Below, piece by piece: positions 45,831 through 57,600 of a stretch of DNA of 64,000 bases. Made by a program: the position numbers and the translations under genes. The DNA comes from Halicephalobus mephisto (taxonomy: Eukaryota > Nematoda > Chromadorea > Rhabditida > Panagrolaimidae): positions 495,025 to 559,024 of the forward strand of contig SWDT01000061.1 in assembly GCA_009193035.1 (NCBI GenBank), read 5' to 3'. Within the stretch, counting starts at the first letter, position 1. The number at the start of each line of letters is the position of its first letter. The notes beneath the pieces were generated by a model that did no database searches, was not told the origin of the DNA, and was given only the letters and a program-made list of their open reading frames with translations.

Positions 45831-47279
45831 TTTTTAATCATTTTTGATTAATGAAGAAATTAGACAATTTTTAAAATAAATTTTTTTTAAATTTTGAGAA
45901 AATTAAATTTGAATCATTATCCATTTTGGACAATTTTGCTTCCACAAAATCCGGCAATTTTGGTCAGGAGAAGAAAACTAAGGTCTTTGCCAGAGGCCAA
46001 ATTTAGTCACTGGACTTTTTTCTAAAAAAAATAAATTTAAACTTCTTTGAAAAAAATAAACAAGCTTTTTTTTAAAAAAAGTAAATTCTGAATTTCTTCC
46101 AAAAAAAAAATAATTTTAAATTTTTAAAAAAGTAAATTTTAAACTTTTTTAAAAAAAATAAACAAGATTTTTTTTTAAAAAAAGTAAATTCTAAATTTCT
46201 TCGAAAAAAAATAATTTTAAACTTTTCTAAAAAAATAAATTTTAAACTTTTTTGAAAAAAAATAATTTTAAACTTTTTTAAAAAAATGAATTTTAAATTT
46301 CTTCGAAAAAAAAAATAATTTTAAACTTCTTTGAGAAAATAAATTTTAAACTTTTAAAAAAAAATAATTTTAAACTTTTTAAAAAAAATAATTTTAAACT
46401 TTTTTGAAAAAGTAATTTTTAATTTAAAAAATTTTTTAAGAATTTTATTTTTTAAAATTATTGTTTTATGAATGTTTTAACGGGTTTCTTGAGTGGATTT
46501 TTCCCAAAAAAGTGGGAAAAGAGGTTTTAATATTTATTTTCCTCTTAGTTTTGGGAATTTATCGAATTTAATTCTCGAGTCCCTCTTTGACCGCGGTCCG
46601 GACTGTTGAGTGAGTATTCGTTGTTTTTCTTTCTTTTTCAATAAACTAGGATTCCATAGAAGTTTCTGGAAATTTTCTAAATTATATATAAAATTTTAAA
46701 AAATTATATATAAAATTTTTAAAATTACATATAAAATTTTTAAAATTATATATAAAATTTTCGAAATTATGTATAAAATTCAAAAAATTATATATAAAAT
46801 TTAAAAACTTTAAAAGTTATATATAAAATTTAAAAAGTTATATATAAAACTTTGAAAATTATAAAATTTTTAAAATTAAATATAAAATTTCTAAAATCGT
46901 ATAGAAATTTCTAAATTTTTCTAATTTTGTGAATTTTTTAAATTTTATATTTTTTTAAATTTTAAACTTTTAAATAAATTAATTCTTATTTTTTAATTTT
47001 TAAAAATTAATTTTTACAGTAGTTTATTTTTAAAATTAATATGTAAATAAAAAACTGAAAATTTGCGTCATTTCCCGTAATAATTTCTAAACTTTTTATA
47101 TTAGGATTATTTTTGAAGATTATCCTTAAAATTTTATTAGTCACTATCCAATCGTAAAAATCGTTTAAAAAATTCCGGATGTTGGGCAATTTCCGGGACA
47201 ATTTTTCATCGATCTTTAATGTTAAGATCTGCAAAACAGTCGACATCAAAATCAAATTTAATTTTCGTACAATTAGACT

Positions 47280-47805
47280 GGTTTAGTTGCGTCAATATTG
47301 CGCACAACCTGCAGATTTGATTTTGACTTATTTGCCTACATGTTGCGCGCAACCTGCGGAGTTAATTTTGATTTCGAAATATTTAAAAGTATAAAGTAAA
47401 AATGTCGATCTGTTTCAATATTGCGTGCAACCTGCAGATTTGATTTTGACTTTTCTGCTTAAACGTTGCGCGCAACCTGCGGAGTTAATTTTGATTTCGA
47501 AATATTTAAAAGTATAAAGTAAAAATGTCGATCTGTTTCAATATTGCGCGCAACCTGCAGATTTAATTTTGACTTATCTGCTTAAACGTTGCGTGCAACC
47601 TGCGGAGTTAATTTTGATTTCGAAATGTTTAAAAGTGTAAAAGTAAAAATGTCGATCTGTTTCAATATTGCGCGCAACCTGCAGATTTAATTTTGACTTA
47701 TTTGCCTACATGTTGCGGGCAACCTGCGGAATTAATTTTGATTTCGAAATATTTAAAAATACGAGCATGTAAATCCCAGTCTGTCTGCTTGAATGTTGCG
47801 AACAA
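47280..47805. repeat. TTGCGCGCAACCTGCAG array
   Basis: About nine half-units. They alternate TTGCGCGCAACCTGCAGATT (then TGATTTTGACTTAT) with TTGCGCGCAACCTGCGGAGT (then TAATTTTGATTTCG). Together they make a ~125-bp higher-order unit with AAAATGTCGATCTGTTTCAA. The core TTGCGCGCAA is a perfect palindrome. Confidence 0.9.
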
Positions 47806-48245
47806 AGCGCAAATTTCGCTTTGAAGTCAACTTCGGGAAAGATTGATTTTAGTCAAATTATATTTTTATCTATTTTTATTTTTATTTTTATCTATAATTT
47901 TTGATTGTCAAGTACACGAAGCAGAAGCCAATTTTTGCCATTTTTCCTTTGGAATATAGAATGAAGCCATTTGGCAGGATAGGGTTTCACCTTTGAATTG
48001 GACTGGCCCCTCCGGCATTCATCAAAATTGTCCACGAAAAAGCTAGGTTTTGTCATTTGCTTTCTGGACTCAGCTGTCGATCCGGATTTAACGATTTCTA
48101 TGTTTTGACGGATTTTGGTTTTAATTTTTGTTTATTTTGTTCAAGAATATCCGTGTTGACTTTTGCGCGATATTGATCGAATTTTTAGTATTTTTTAAAA
48201 TTTATTTTTTAAAGATTTTTGAATTTTGCAATTTTGCCGACTCAA

Positions 48246-50770
48246 ATGGGAACTGCCGCCGAAGATTCCCTACATGGAGAAAACGTCTGTATATACAGGT
48301 TTGATTTTAAATATTTTTTATTTTAAATAATTTTAATTTTATACATTTTTGAACAATTCTAAATATTTTTTTATTTTTTATTTTAAATAATTTCAATTTT
48401 ATTCGTTTTTGAATAATTCTAAATATTTTTTTATTTTAAATAATTTCAATTTTATACATTTTTGAATAAATTTAAATATTTTTTATTTTAAATAATTTTA
48501 ATTTTATTCATTTTTGAATAATTTTAAATATTTTTTTATTTTTTATTTTAAATAATTTCAATTTTATTCGTTTTTGAATAAATTTAAATATTTTTTTATT
48601 TTTTATTTTTAAATAAATTTAATTTTATATATTTTTAAATAATTTTAAATATTTTTTTTTATTTTAAATAATTTTAATTTTATTCGTTTTTGAATAATTT
48701 TAAATATTTTTTATTTTAAATAATTTCAATTTTATACATTTTTGAGTAATTTTAAATATTTTTTTATTTTATTTTAAATAAATTTAATTTTATATATTTT
48801 TAAATAATTTTAAATATTTTTTATCTTAAATATTTTTAAATTTGAATAATTTTTAATTATTTTTAATTTTAATCGAAATTACTTATTTTTTCTGAATGAA
48901 AATTTTTTTTCATTAATTCTGAAATAAACAATCCTTTTTTGAGTCAGATAACAACCCCCACGACTTTTATTTTTGGAAAAATTATTTTTGGATTTTCCAA
49001 CATCTGATTAAAATTTTTTTATTTTATAAAAAATTGTAGTTTTTTTAATACGAATAATGGAGCTCGTTTTCGACGAGTTTTTTGATTATATGACAATTAT
49101 GAGATAACTATTATATAAGATCAATGTAGAAGTTACTGTAGCTTTGATAAGATCCCTGAAATTCGTGTTGGGACAATTTTATAATAGCATTCATCTCTGC
49201 TTTTTTATAAAAAAGTAATGGAGCCTGTTTTCGACGAATTTTTCGATTGTATAATGGCAATTACGAAATACCTATTATAAAAAATCAATGTAGAAGTTAC
49301 TGTAGTTTTGATAAGATCCCTGAAATTCGCGTTGGGACAATTTTATAATAACATTCATCTCTGCTTTTTTATAAAAAAGTGATGGAGCTCGTTTTCGACG
49401 AATTTTTCGATTATATGACAATTACGAAACGACTATCGTATAAAATCGGCACAAATTACTGTATTCCTCATGAGATCCCTGACATTCGTCTCAGGACGAT
49501 TTTGTAACAACCTCCATTTTTCTTTTTTCATAATATATAAAATTATTTTTTAAAAATAATAAATTGAAAAATTTGCAGAATAACGGACAAAGGAGTCCAG
49601 GAGATCAGTGAAGAGGGGGTGTTCACTGTCCTCAGGGACGGAATCCAGAAAATTTCGGAAAATTTTACGGATGATTCTCGAATTTTGATAATGAAAAAAT
49701 GTTGTCCTGGATACAGATCCATCGATGGAGAAATCTGTGTGGAATCTAGAATGACAAATCCGTTTTCCGAAAGCCAATTCAGCTACGCGATGATTTATCT
49801 TTTGATTTTACTCTTCGTCGTGGCCTTGGTTTCCATGTTCATCGCCTACAGGTATCACTACAGGTTCCAGAGGAACAAAAAACACGGGTAAGTTTTTGAA
49901 ATAAAAAAATTCAAACAAAATTTTGAAAATAAAGATTTTTTAAAAAAATTCAAACAAAATTTTGAAAATAAAGATTTTTAAAATAAAAAAAATTTAAAAT
50001 TTTTTAAATTAAGATTTTTAAAATAAAAAAAATTCAAACAAAATTTTAAAAATTAACATTTTTAAAAATTAAATAATTAATTTTTCAGGCTTTAAAATTT
50101 TCATTTTTTCGATTTTTATATTTTAAAATTTTTCAATTTTAGTTTTTAAGTTTTTCATAATTTTAAAAATCTTTACTTTTCGAAAATACTTTTTATTTTA
50201 AGAATTTTTAAATTTAAATTTTTTTATTTTTTAAAAATTTCAAAAATCTTTATTTTTCGAAAATATTTGCAATTTTTAAATTTTTAGATTTTTTACTTTT
50301 TTATAATTTTAAAAATCTTTACTTTTCCAAAATATTTACAATTTTTTATTTTTTTATTTTTTGAAAATATTTGCAATTTTAAAAATTTTTAGATTTTTTA
50401 CTTTTTTATAATTTTGAAAATTTTTACTTTTTCGAAAATATTTACAATTTTTTAATAATTTTAAAAATCTTTACTTTTTGAAAATATTTACAATTTTTTA
50501 TTTTTTGTAAAGTAGGATGTTGAAAATGTTTAAAAATGAATGAAAGATCCACTTTGTGTGATTTTTGTTGATCTCGTTTCTTGTTCAAGAGTCCTACGTC
50601 TCAACTTTGTTGACTTTGGATTCATTTATTTACCGATGTTTTACAGCTTGATCAGCAACAATTATGACGACCAGATGACGTCCAACTCGCTGGAATTTAG
50701 ACCGATTTCTCCGTCAAAAAATAGATCGAATCAAGAAGAAAATTTAATCGAAAATGGCCGAATTAGATGA
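48246..50770 (+). CDS. Small single-pass membrane protein with EMI-like cysteine motif
   Basis: Exons 48246-48298, 49579-49887 and 50647-50770 join in phase 2 at both introns and give 161 residues. The ectodomain has ENVCIYR near the start and KKCCPGYRSIDGEICVES before the membrane; the spaced C...CCPGY...C pattern recalls an EMI domain, here short. The TM is at about residues 88-111 (YLLILLFVVALVSMFIAYRY). The cytoplasmic tail is short, basic then acidic/polar (HYRFQRNKKHG, YDDQMTSNSLEF), ending NGRIR. The ATG at 48246 gives no signal peptide. The frame stays open upstream with hydrophobic residues (FLNFAILPTQ), so a first exon with the signal peptide may have been missed. The EMI assignment is tentative. 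Confidence 0.6.
48300..48850. repeat. ~58-bp A+T array in intron 1 of the EMI-like gene
   Basis: About nine units of TTTTATTTTAAATAATTTCA followed by TTTTATTCGTTTTTGAATAA. Confidence 0.75.
49050..49510. repeat. ~163-bp array, three units, in intron 1 of the EMI-like gene
   Basis: Units start near 49058, 49218 and 49382: ATGGAGCTCGTTTTCGACGA, GTAGAAGTTACTGTAG, GATCCCTGAAATTCGTGTTG GGACAATTTTATAA. The ATTCGTGTTGGGACAA word belongs to the dispersed TTCGTGNNGGGAY family. Confidence 0.85.
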
Positions 50771-50954
50771 AATTTAATTTTTTAAAGATTGTATAGATTA
50801 AAAATTGGGTATTTTATTTGCAAATTTTTTATTTTTATGCATTCATTAAAAAAAATAAAAATATTAATTTTTTTTTAAAAATATTAATTTTTTTTAAAAT
50901 TATTAATTTTTTTTAAAATTATTAATTTTTTTTAAAAATATTTTTTTTTAAATA

Positions 50955-51715
50955 TTAATTTTTGGTTCGATAGGGGGCCGGTATGTGGTACCCCGGGGGA
51001 GAGGCCGGTGGGGGCTGGACGTAGCCTGAGGCCGGGGGGAGTGCCATCGGAGGAGATATGTAGGAGTAGCTGAAATTCCAAAATTAAAATTAAACTTAAA
51101 TTTTCATCAATATTTATTTAATAAAAAAAATATAAAAGATCAAATTATATAAAAAATGAATAAATTACATAAAAACGAAAAAATAAAAATAAATTTATAA
51201 AACAAAAAAGTAAAAAAACTTTTTTATTTTCTACAGTAATCGATTTCATTTAATTTTTCAATTTCTAATAAAATACTGTAATTTTATTTTTTTAAATATA
51301 ATAAAAATTTAAAAAATACTGTAAAAAGTTAATTTTTTAAATTTTCTACAGTAATCGATTTCATTTAATTTCTAATAAAATACTGTAATTTTATTTTTTT
51401 AAATATAATAAAAAATTAATTTTTTTATTTTTCAATTTTTACAGTAATTGATTTTTTTTGTTTTTTACAGTCAATTAGTCAAGTTTGGAGCAGAATACGG
51501 TAATAGGTGTTTTACTGGGGGATTTTCGTGGAAGAAATCCGAACTTGCCTGTATTGGGGACCCGAGCACAGGGGTCTCGACCCGCAGGCAGAACCGCCGG
51601 TGGGACAGCAGTTACCCCCTCCTAGGGGGAGCCCGAGTCCCAGACCTCCGAAACAGGCCTGAATTACAGTAACCACAGCAGCTAGGACGACAACGAGCCT
51701 CAGAAACGACTTCAT
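50955..51715 (-). CDS. Small secreted CC/PY-rich protein 1, with GC-AG intron
   Basis: Exons 51715-51549 and 51069-50955 on the minus strand give 93 residues. Signal peptide MKSFLRLVVVLAAVVTVIQA is followed by CFGGLGLGLPLGGGNCCPTG and three more Cys, then a Pro/Tyr-rich tail (SYISPPMALPPASGYV, PPGYHIPAPYRTKN). The intron donor reads AG|GCAAGT, the classical non-canonical GC-AG type; no usable GT lies nearby in frame, and the phase-2 join to the acceptor (ggaatttcag) restores SYSYISPP. It is a tandem paralogue of the next gene upstream on the same strand (same exon layout, same phase, same Cys/PY order). Such proteins are common in nematodes, often cuticle- or secretion-related, but no function is established here. 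Confidence 0.7.
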
Positions 51716-52016
51716 TTTTGGTTTCTCTTGACTTCTTGTTGGGTGGTTTTATATCTGGTCCGGAATCAGTGTTCCGAGATCGCCCTAAGCCAGGGATGAC
51801 CGGAATCCCCCTCATTCCGTCCTGAAACCGGTCCGGATTTCGCAAGACGACGCTAAATGGGATTTGTTCAAGCAGCAAAATACGTTTTAAAACAAATCCT
51901 TCGACGCGTGAAAATCCAGTTCCAAAATTTGCATATCTGGTTTTCGAAAATACTAGATTAAAATTTTATTGCAAAATTTACAAATATAAAATTATAAAAA
52001 TAATAAAATTGAAAAA
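51716..52016. other. Short intergenic/promoter region between the CC/PY genes
   Basis: Of balanced composition from 51716 to about 51950, then A+T-rich. Likely upstream control region of secreted protein 1 and 3' end of protein 2. No further gene was seen. Confidence 0.4.
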
Positions 52017-53440
52017 TTATTTTCCTTTGACATAGCTGTTTCCAGAAGGAGCCACATAAGCCCCGGAAGGCCCGCCGGAATAGGCCGGAGGGGGTGGAGG
52101 GACCTGGGGGGCTGGCTGGGCATAGGTCCCTCCGCCGATGGCAGGGGCTTGAGCGTAGGATCCGCCCGGGGGAGGTGGGGGTGGAGGGGCGTACCCGGCG
52201 AAGGACGGCGGGGCTACGTAAGAACTCGGTCTGAAAAAAATCAAAATATTAATTTTAATTTAATAAAAAAATCAAAATTTTAATAAAAAAAAATCGAAAT
52301 TTAAATTTAAATTAGAATAAAAAGTCCAAATTTTAATTTTAATTTGTATAAAAAGTCCAAATTTTAATTAAATTTAAATAAAAAATTGAAATTTTAATTT
52401 TAATTTAAATAAAAAATCGAAATTTTAATTAAATTTAAATAAAAAATTTTAATTTTAATTTTAATTTAAATAAAAGTTATAATCGAAATTTAAATTTTGA
52501 AAATTTTTAATAAAATGTTTTTGAATTTTTGAAAATTTTAGGATTTTTCAATGGATTATGAAATTTTATTTTTAGGAGATTTTTGTGGAATTTAGAATTT
52601 TTAACTAGATATTGAAAAATTCAAAAATTTTCATGATATTCTGGAAGCCTTCAGAATCCTATATTGGATTCTAGAAATCTTCAAAAATTTTAACGAGATT
52701 CTTGCAGATTTCAGAATCTTCTACTAGACGTTGAAGAAGTCTAGAACTTTTTACGATATTTCTGAATTCTTCGGAATCTTCCACTGAATTCCGGAATTTT
52801 CTAAAAATACATACAAGATTCTGGAAGATTCTAAAATCTTTTATGATATTTTTGAAGTTTTCAGAATCTAGATTTCTAGAAATTTTAAAAATTACACACT
52901 GGATTCTAAAATCTTCCATCAGATTTTTGAAGTTTTCAGAATTCTTAGATTTTTAGGAATTCTAGAAATTTCATAATTTCTCACTGGATTCTGGAAGATT
53001 CTAAAATCTTCTATCAGATTTTTGAAGTTTTCAGAATCTTTAGATTTTTAGAAATTTTAGAAATTTCGTAATTTTTTAGAATCTTTAGATTTTTAGAAAT
53101 TCTAGAAATTTAATAATTTCTCACTGGATTCTGGAAGATTCTAAAATCTTCTATCAGATTTTTGAATTTTCAAATTTCTGAAAATTTTCGAAATTACACA
53201 AGACTTTTGAAATCTATGAAATTTTCGAAAATTTTAATGAATTTTTAAATGTTTGATTTTTTAATTTAAAAATATTTTTGTTTATCGTTAATTGCGGGAA
53301 ATTGAAACTCACCCAGCACACCTAGGAACAGCCCCGCAAGTGGAGGCTGCCTGAGGGCAACATCCCGATCCTCCGCCGATGCAGCCGGATCCCCATTGTA
53401 CAGATGCCAAAAGAAGTCCAAAAATAAAGAAATTTTTCAT
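52017..53440 (-). CDS. Small secreted CC/PY-rich protein 2
   Basis: Exons 53440-53313 and 52230-52017 on the minus strand, phase 2, give 113 residues. Signal peptide MKNFFIFGLLLASVQWGSG is followed by CIGGGSGCCPQAASTCG and AVPRCAG, with a Cys order (C...CC...C...C) like its paralogue at 50.95-51.7 kb. The second exon is low-complexity: GYAPPPPPPPGGSYAQAPAI, VPPPPPAYSGG and a C-terminal NSYVKGK. The donor is canonical GTGAGT and the acceptor TTTTTTTCAG. The 1.1-kb intron holds a TTC/GAA-rich repeat array. Probably an extracellular structural or secreted protein; the function is unknown. Confidence 0.75.
52600..53170. repeat. TTC/GAA-rich array in the intron of CC/PY gene 2
   Basis: Repeats of TGGATTCTGGAAGATTCTAA and AATCTTCTATCAGATTTTTG about 60-120 bp apart. 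TTCTGGAAGATTC, an exact TTCNNGAANNTTC, occurs near 52810, 52986 and 53128. Confidence 0.75.
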
Positions 53441-54693
53441 TTTTCAGATTCAACTGATGAATGCCAAGAAAATTTTTCGGATTTTCTACCTGAAGCCCTG
53501 AGGCGGAGCGATCTGGTTTGTCTTCTGGCAAAAGACAATTTTTAAGATCTGACCGGTCTTATTCTTCAAAAAATTGCATTTTCGTTTTTCAAAATCTGAT
53601 GGCCCATTGGTTGAGGATTTTGATTTTATGTGAAAATTGGATATTAGGAAATCCATCGGATTCCGATTTCTTCTCCGGAAACAAATTTTCGAGAAAATCG
53701 TACTTTTCGGAGCAATTATTTTAATCATTTTATTTTTATCTTAAAAAATAAATTAAAAAATTCCTTTTAAATAATAAAAATAAATTTAAAAATCTTAAAA
53801 ATAATAAAAATAAATTTAAAAATCTTAGAAATAATAAAAATAAATTTAAAAACTTCTTTTAAATGATAAAAATAAATTAAAAAATTTTCTAAATGATAAA
53901 AATAAATTAAAAAATTTTCTAAATAATAATAAAAATTAAAAAATCTTTTAAAAATAATAAAAATAATTTGAAAAATTTTTAAATAATAAAAAAAGTTTTC
54001 TAAAAATAATAAAAATTTTTAAAAACTTAAAAATAATAGTTTTTAAAAATAATAAACATTCTCTAAAATAATGAAATATAAAAAATAGTAAAATTTTAAA
54101 AATAATAAAATTTCTATAAAAAATAAAATAAAAATAATTTAAAAAATTTTTAGTCAGTAATTTATCTTCATTTTTAAGAATTAAATTTAACTCAATGGTC
54201 CTGACACGAATAAAGATTAATTTAATATAAGTTTGCAGTTTATCAATGATTCTTTGAACATCATTCGTGGTGGGACCAAGTTTATTAAAATTTTCTAATT
54301 TATCTTCTGTTTTGAGAAATAAACCCCTAGTAACGATCCTGACACAAATAAAGATCAATTTAATTTAAGTTTTCATTTCATCAATGATCCTTTGAACATC
54401 ATTCGTGGTGGGACCAAGTTTCTTCTATTTCCTAAGTTATCTCCATTTTTGAGAAATAAACCCCCAGTAACGATCCTGACACGAATAATTGATTTATTTT
54501 TCGATTACAAATTTTATTATCATTTAAAAAATGAAAATGCAGACACAAAAATTAAATCGACATAATTCTCGTTGAGACTAGATACTGTCTGTTATTGATA
54601 CCCACAGGGCAGAAAACTTTTTACATTTGTCTTTTTAAGGACGAAAATTACTTTTTATCCAGTCGACAGTAATACAGTAAATTTAATTGTTTT
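53441..54693. other. Intergenic between CC/PY gene 2 and the SLC6 gene
   Basis: 53441-53730 is more balanced and probably holds the CC/PY gene 2 promoter. 53740-54130 is AATAATAAAAATAAATTTAA repeats. 54170-54490 carries two to three ~150-bp units with GATCCTGACACGAATAA and CATTCGTGGTGGGACCAAGT, i.e. both orientations of the TTCGTGNNGGGAY family. No gene was seen. Confidence 0.6.
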
Positions 54694-57600
54694 TTAAACT
54701 TCACCCGTAGGATTGTTGATCGGAAAAGTGGTCCATCCATTTTTTTTGTTTTCTGTGATCGGCCGGATTCTGTAGACGTTTGATTTTTTTCCAGATTCGG
54801 GAATTTCGTCAGAATCGTTTTTATCGTTTCTGAATTTCCACGATGAAGGCCATTTTGGTTGAATTTGGAACATTTCAGAAAGTGGTTTTCCTTGTTTTTT
54901 AAATTTTAAAATATTATAAAAAATAAAAATTGGAATTCCAAAAAGCGGCAAAACACTTATGAACCATCCCAGGACCATGGACCACACCGGCAGATCGTAA
55001 TTACCGTACTTCGCCGGTCGGGTCACCTGGTCGTAGATCAGCACCCCCAGGAGGGCTGTCAACGCCACAGGGGCTGCCACGGACCAAATAAAAACGAAAT
55101 AATAACTCGTTGGCCCTATGAATTTTGTTAATTTATATTTGGGTTTTCCAAACATGGATCTCAAATCCTCGATGTAATTTCTGACTCCATAAATATAAGC
55201 AATAAGAACAACTTCGAAAAAAATCAAAATTGCCACGGCAAAAGAAGCACTGTAATGATTCAAAATCGTAAAATAATAAATCCCAGCTCTGGTGGTCATG
55301 ATCACACCCCCCAGGAACAGGAACGAACAGACCCCCAGGACAATTTTGAAACGATGATTTCTCATTCCCGGAAATTGATCGTATATAGCGGTACACAAAA
55401 CTTCCGCAAGTCCAAATTGACTACTTATTCCTGAAAAAATTAATTTTCAAAGTGTATTTTTTGCATCCAACTTTGGAAAAAATTTCAAATATCTTTAACT
55501 TTCAAAAATTGTCCAAAACCAAGTTCCGAATCTCCAGATTCTGAAGATCAAAGTCAATTCTGACTTCAATATTTCGTATCATCAACAATTGACCTTCAAA
55601 GTCGAAATTAATCGTTAAAATTTAAAGTCAAAGTTGATAGTTAAAGTTCAAAGTCAAAGTTAATCGTTAAAATTTAAAGTCAAAGGTCAAAGTCAAAATT
55701 AACAATTAAAATCCGAACTTTTAATTTTGATTTTGACTGTCAACTTTGATGTCGAACTTTGAAAATTAATTTTAATATCGAACTTTAACGATTAACTTTA
55801 ATGATTAACTTTGAAAATTAATTTTAATATTGAACTTTAACGATTAACTTTGAAAATTATCTTTGAAAATTAATTTTAATATAGAACTTTGACGATTAAC
55901 TTTGAAAATTAACTTTGAAAATTAATTTTAATATAGAACTTTAACGATTAACTTTGAAAATTAACTTTGAAAATTAATTTTAATATTGAACTTTGACGAT
56001 TAACTTTGAAAATTAACTTTGAAAATTAATTTTAATATTGAACTTTAACGATTAACTTTGAAAATTATTTTTGAAAATTAATTTTAATATTGAACTTTGA
56101 CGATTAACTTTGAAAATTAACTTTGAAAATTAATTTTAATATTGAACTTTGACGATTAACTTTGATGTCGAACTTTGATAATAAGAAATGTTAAAATCTG
56201 AATTGAGATTGATTTTCAGAATCTGGAGATTCGAATCTACGGACCTTAGTTTAGATAAATTTTATAAAAAATTAATCATTTTTTGTGCGAAAATTTGTCT
56301 TAATTACAGTAATCACTTACCAAGTAAAAAAAGCATTGAGAAAAACAAAAATGCCCATAACCATGGAGCCCATGAAATTTGGTTCATTGCCTCAGGGTAA
56401 GCAATAAACGCCAGACCTAGACCGTCTGAAACGACTTTATTTATCGGGACTCCTTGTTTTTTCGCCATAAATCCCAAAACACTAAAAACTGCGGTTCCGC
56501 CGAAAATACTCATGAATCCATCAGCACAAGTTATTATTAAAGCATCTCGAAAACAATTTTGAGTGGGTGGATTGTAACTGGATAAAGACATAAGTCCTCC
56601 AAATCCCACGGCGAGGGAATAACAGACTTGCGTAGCCGCCGCTGACCAGGATTCCCCTTGTAATGCAGTTCCGAAATCCACATCCAGGAGATAATAATTA
56701 AGGCCTAAATAAGCTCCATCAAGAGTTACTGATCTCACAAATAAAATTCCAATAATAATATAGGGTACTGTAGCTGTGAAATAGGCCAATTTTCCGATTA
56801 ATTTTACTCCTTTCGAAAGGGCCAAACAAGTCAAAATCCAGGCAATGGATAAAGCAACAAACATGTACCAGTTGATCCCTCCGAAATTTTCGATCGTGTC
56901 TGTTCTTTCCAGAACGTAATTACTGTAAAATCACATTATTATTAAAAAAGTCAAAAATAAAATTTTTATTTGAATTTTTGGAATCCTAAATTCAGATGAT
57001 TCGAAAAATTTAAATTCTGAAAAATTTCAAAACATTAAATTTCGGAAGATTCTGGAAGTTTTCATGAGATTTTTGAAGATTTGCTGCTAGATTTCTAGAA
57101 TCTACGAGACTTTTGAAGACTTCAGAATCTCTACTGGATTTCTAGAAGCTTTCATGAAGTTCTGAAATCTTCTACGAAACTTCCAGAATCTTCTACGAGA
57201 TTTTTGAAGACTTCAGTATCTCTACTGGATTTCTAGAAGCTTTCATGAAGTTTCAAAATTCTCTAAAAATCTTCTACGAGACTTTTGAAGACTTCAGAAT
57301 TCTCTACTGGATTTCTAGAAGTTTTCAAATTCTCTAGAAATCTTCTACGAAACTTCCAAAATCTTCTACAACACTTTTGAAGACTTCAGAATCTCTACTG
57401 AATTTCTAGAAGTTTTTATGAAGTTCCAAAATTCTCTTATAAGGCTTCTAGAATGTTTTATTAAATTTCCAGAATCTTCTATGAAATTTCTGAAGACTTC
57501 AGAATTCTCTACTGAATTTCTAGAAGTTTTCATGAAATTCTAAAATCTTCCAGAATCTTCTACGAGACTTTTGAAAATTTCTAGAAGTTTTCATGAAGTT

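Larger units (their letters stand above)
43853..48245. other. 4.4-kb gene-poor, repeat-rich region
   Basis: Holds GGGACTTTCACGACGAAATT words (43900-44040), TTTTTAAATT arrays (44320-44560), a possible 39-codon minus ORF (44668-44549; MKALAQAVEFFQEKL...), a balanced block at 44880-45025, the CTTTCGTGTCGGGA array (45230-45830), A-rich TTTTAAACTTTTTT repeats (46010-46420), TATATAAAATTTTTAAAATT repeats (46680-46880), the TTGCGCGCAA array (47280-47800) and a balanced block at 47880-48140, which may be the promoter of the next gene. No confident gene. Confidence 0.55.

Noticed and set aside
52671..52919. 82-codon minus-strand frame rich in DFRIFQNL
   Set aside because: It lies in the TTC/GAA repeat array within an intron and repeats with it.
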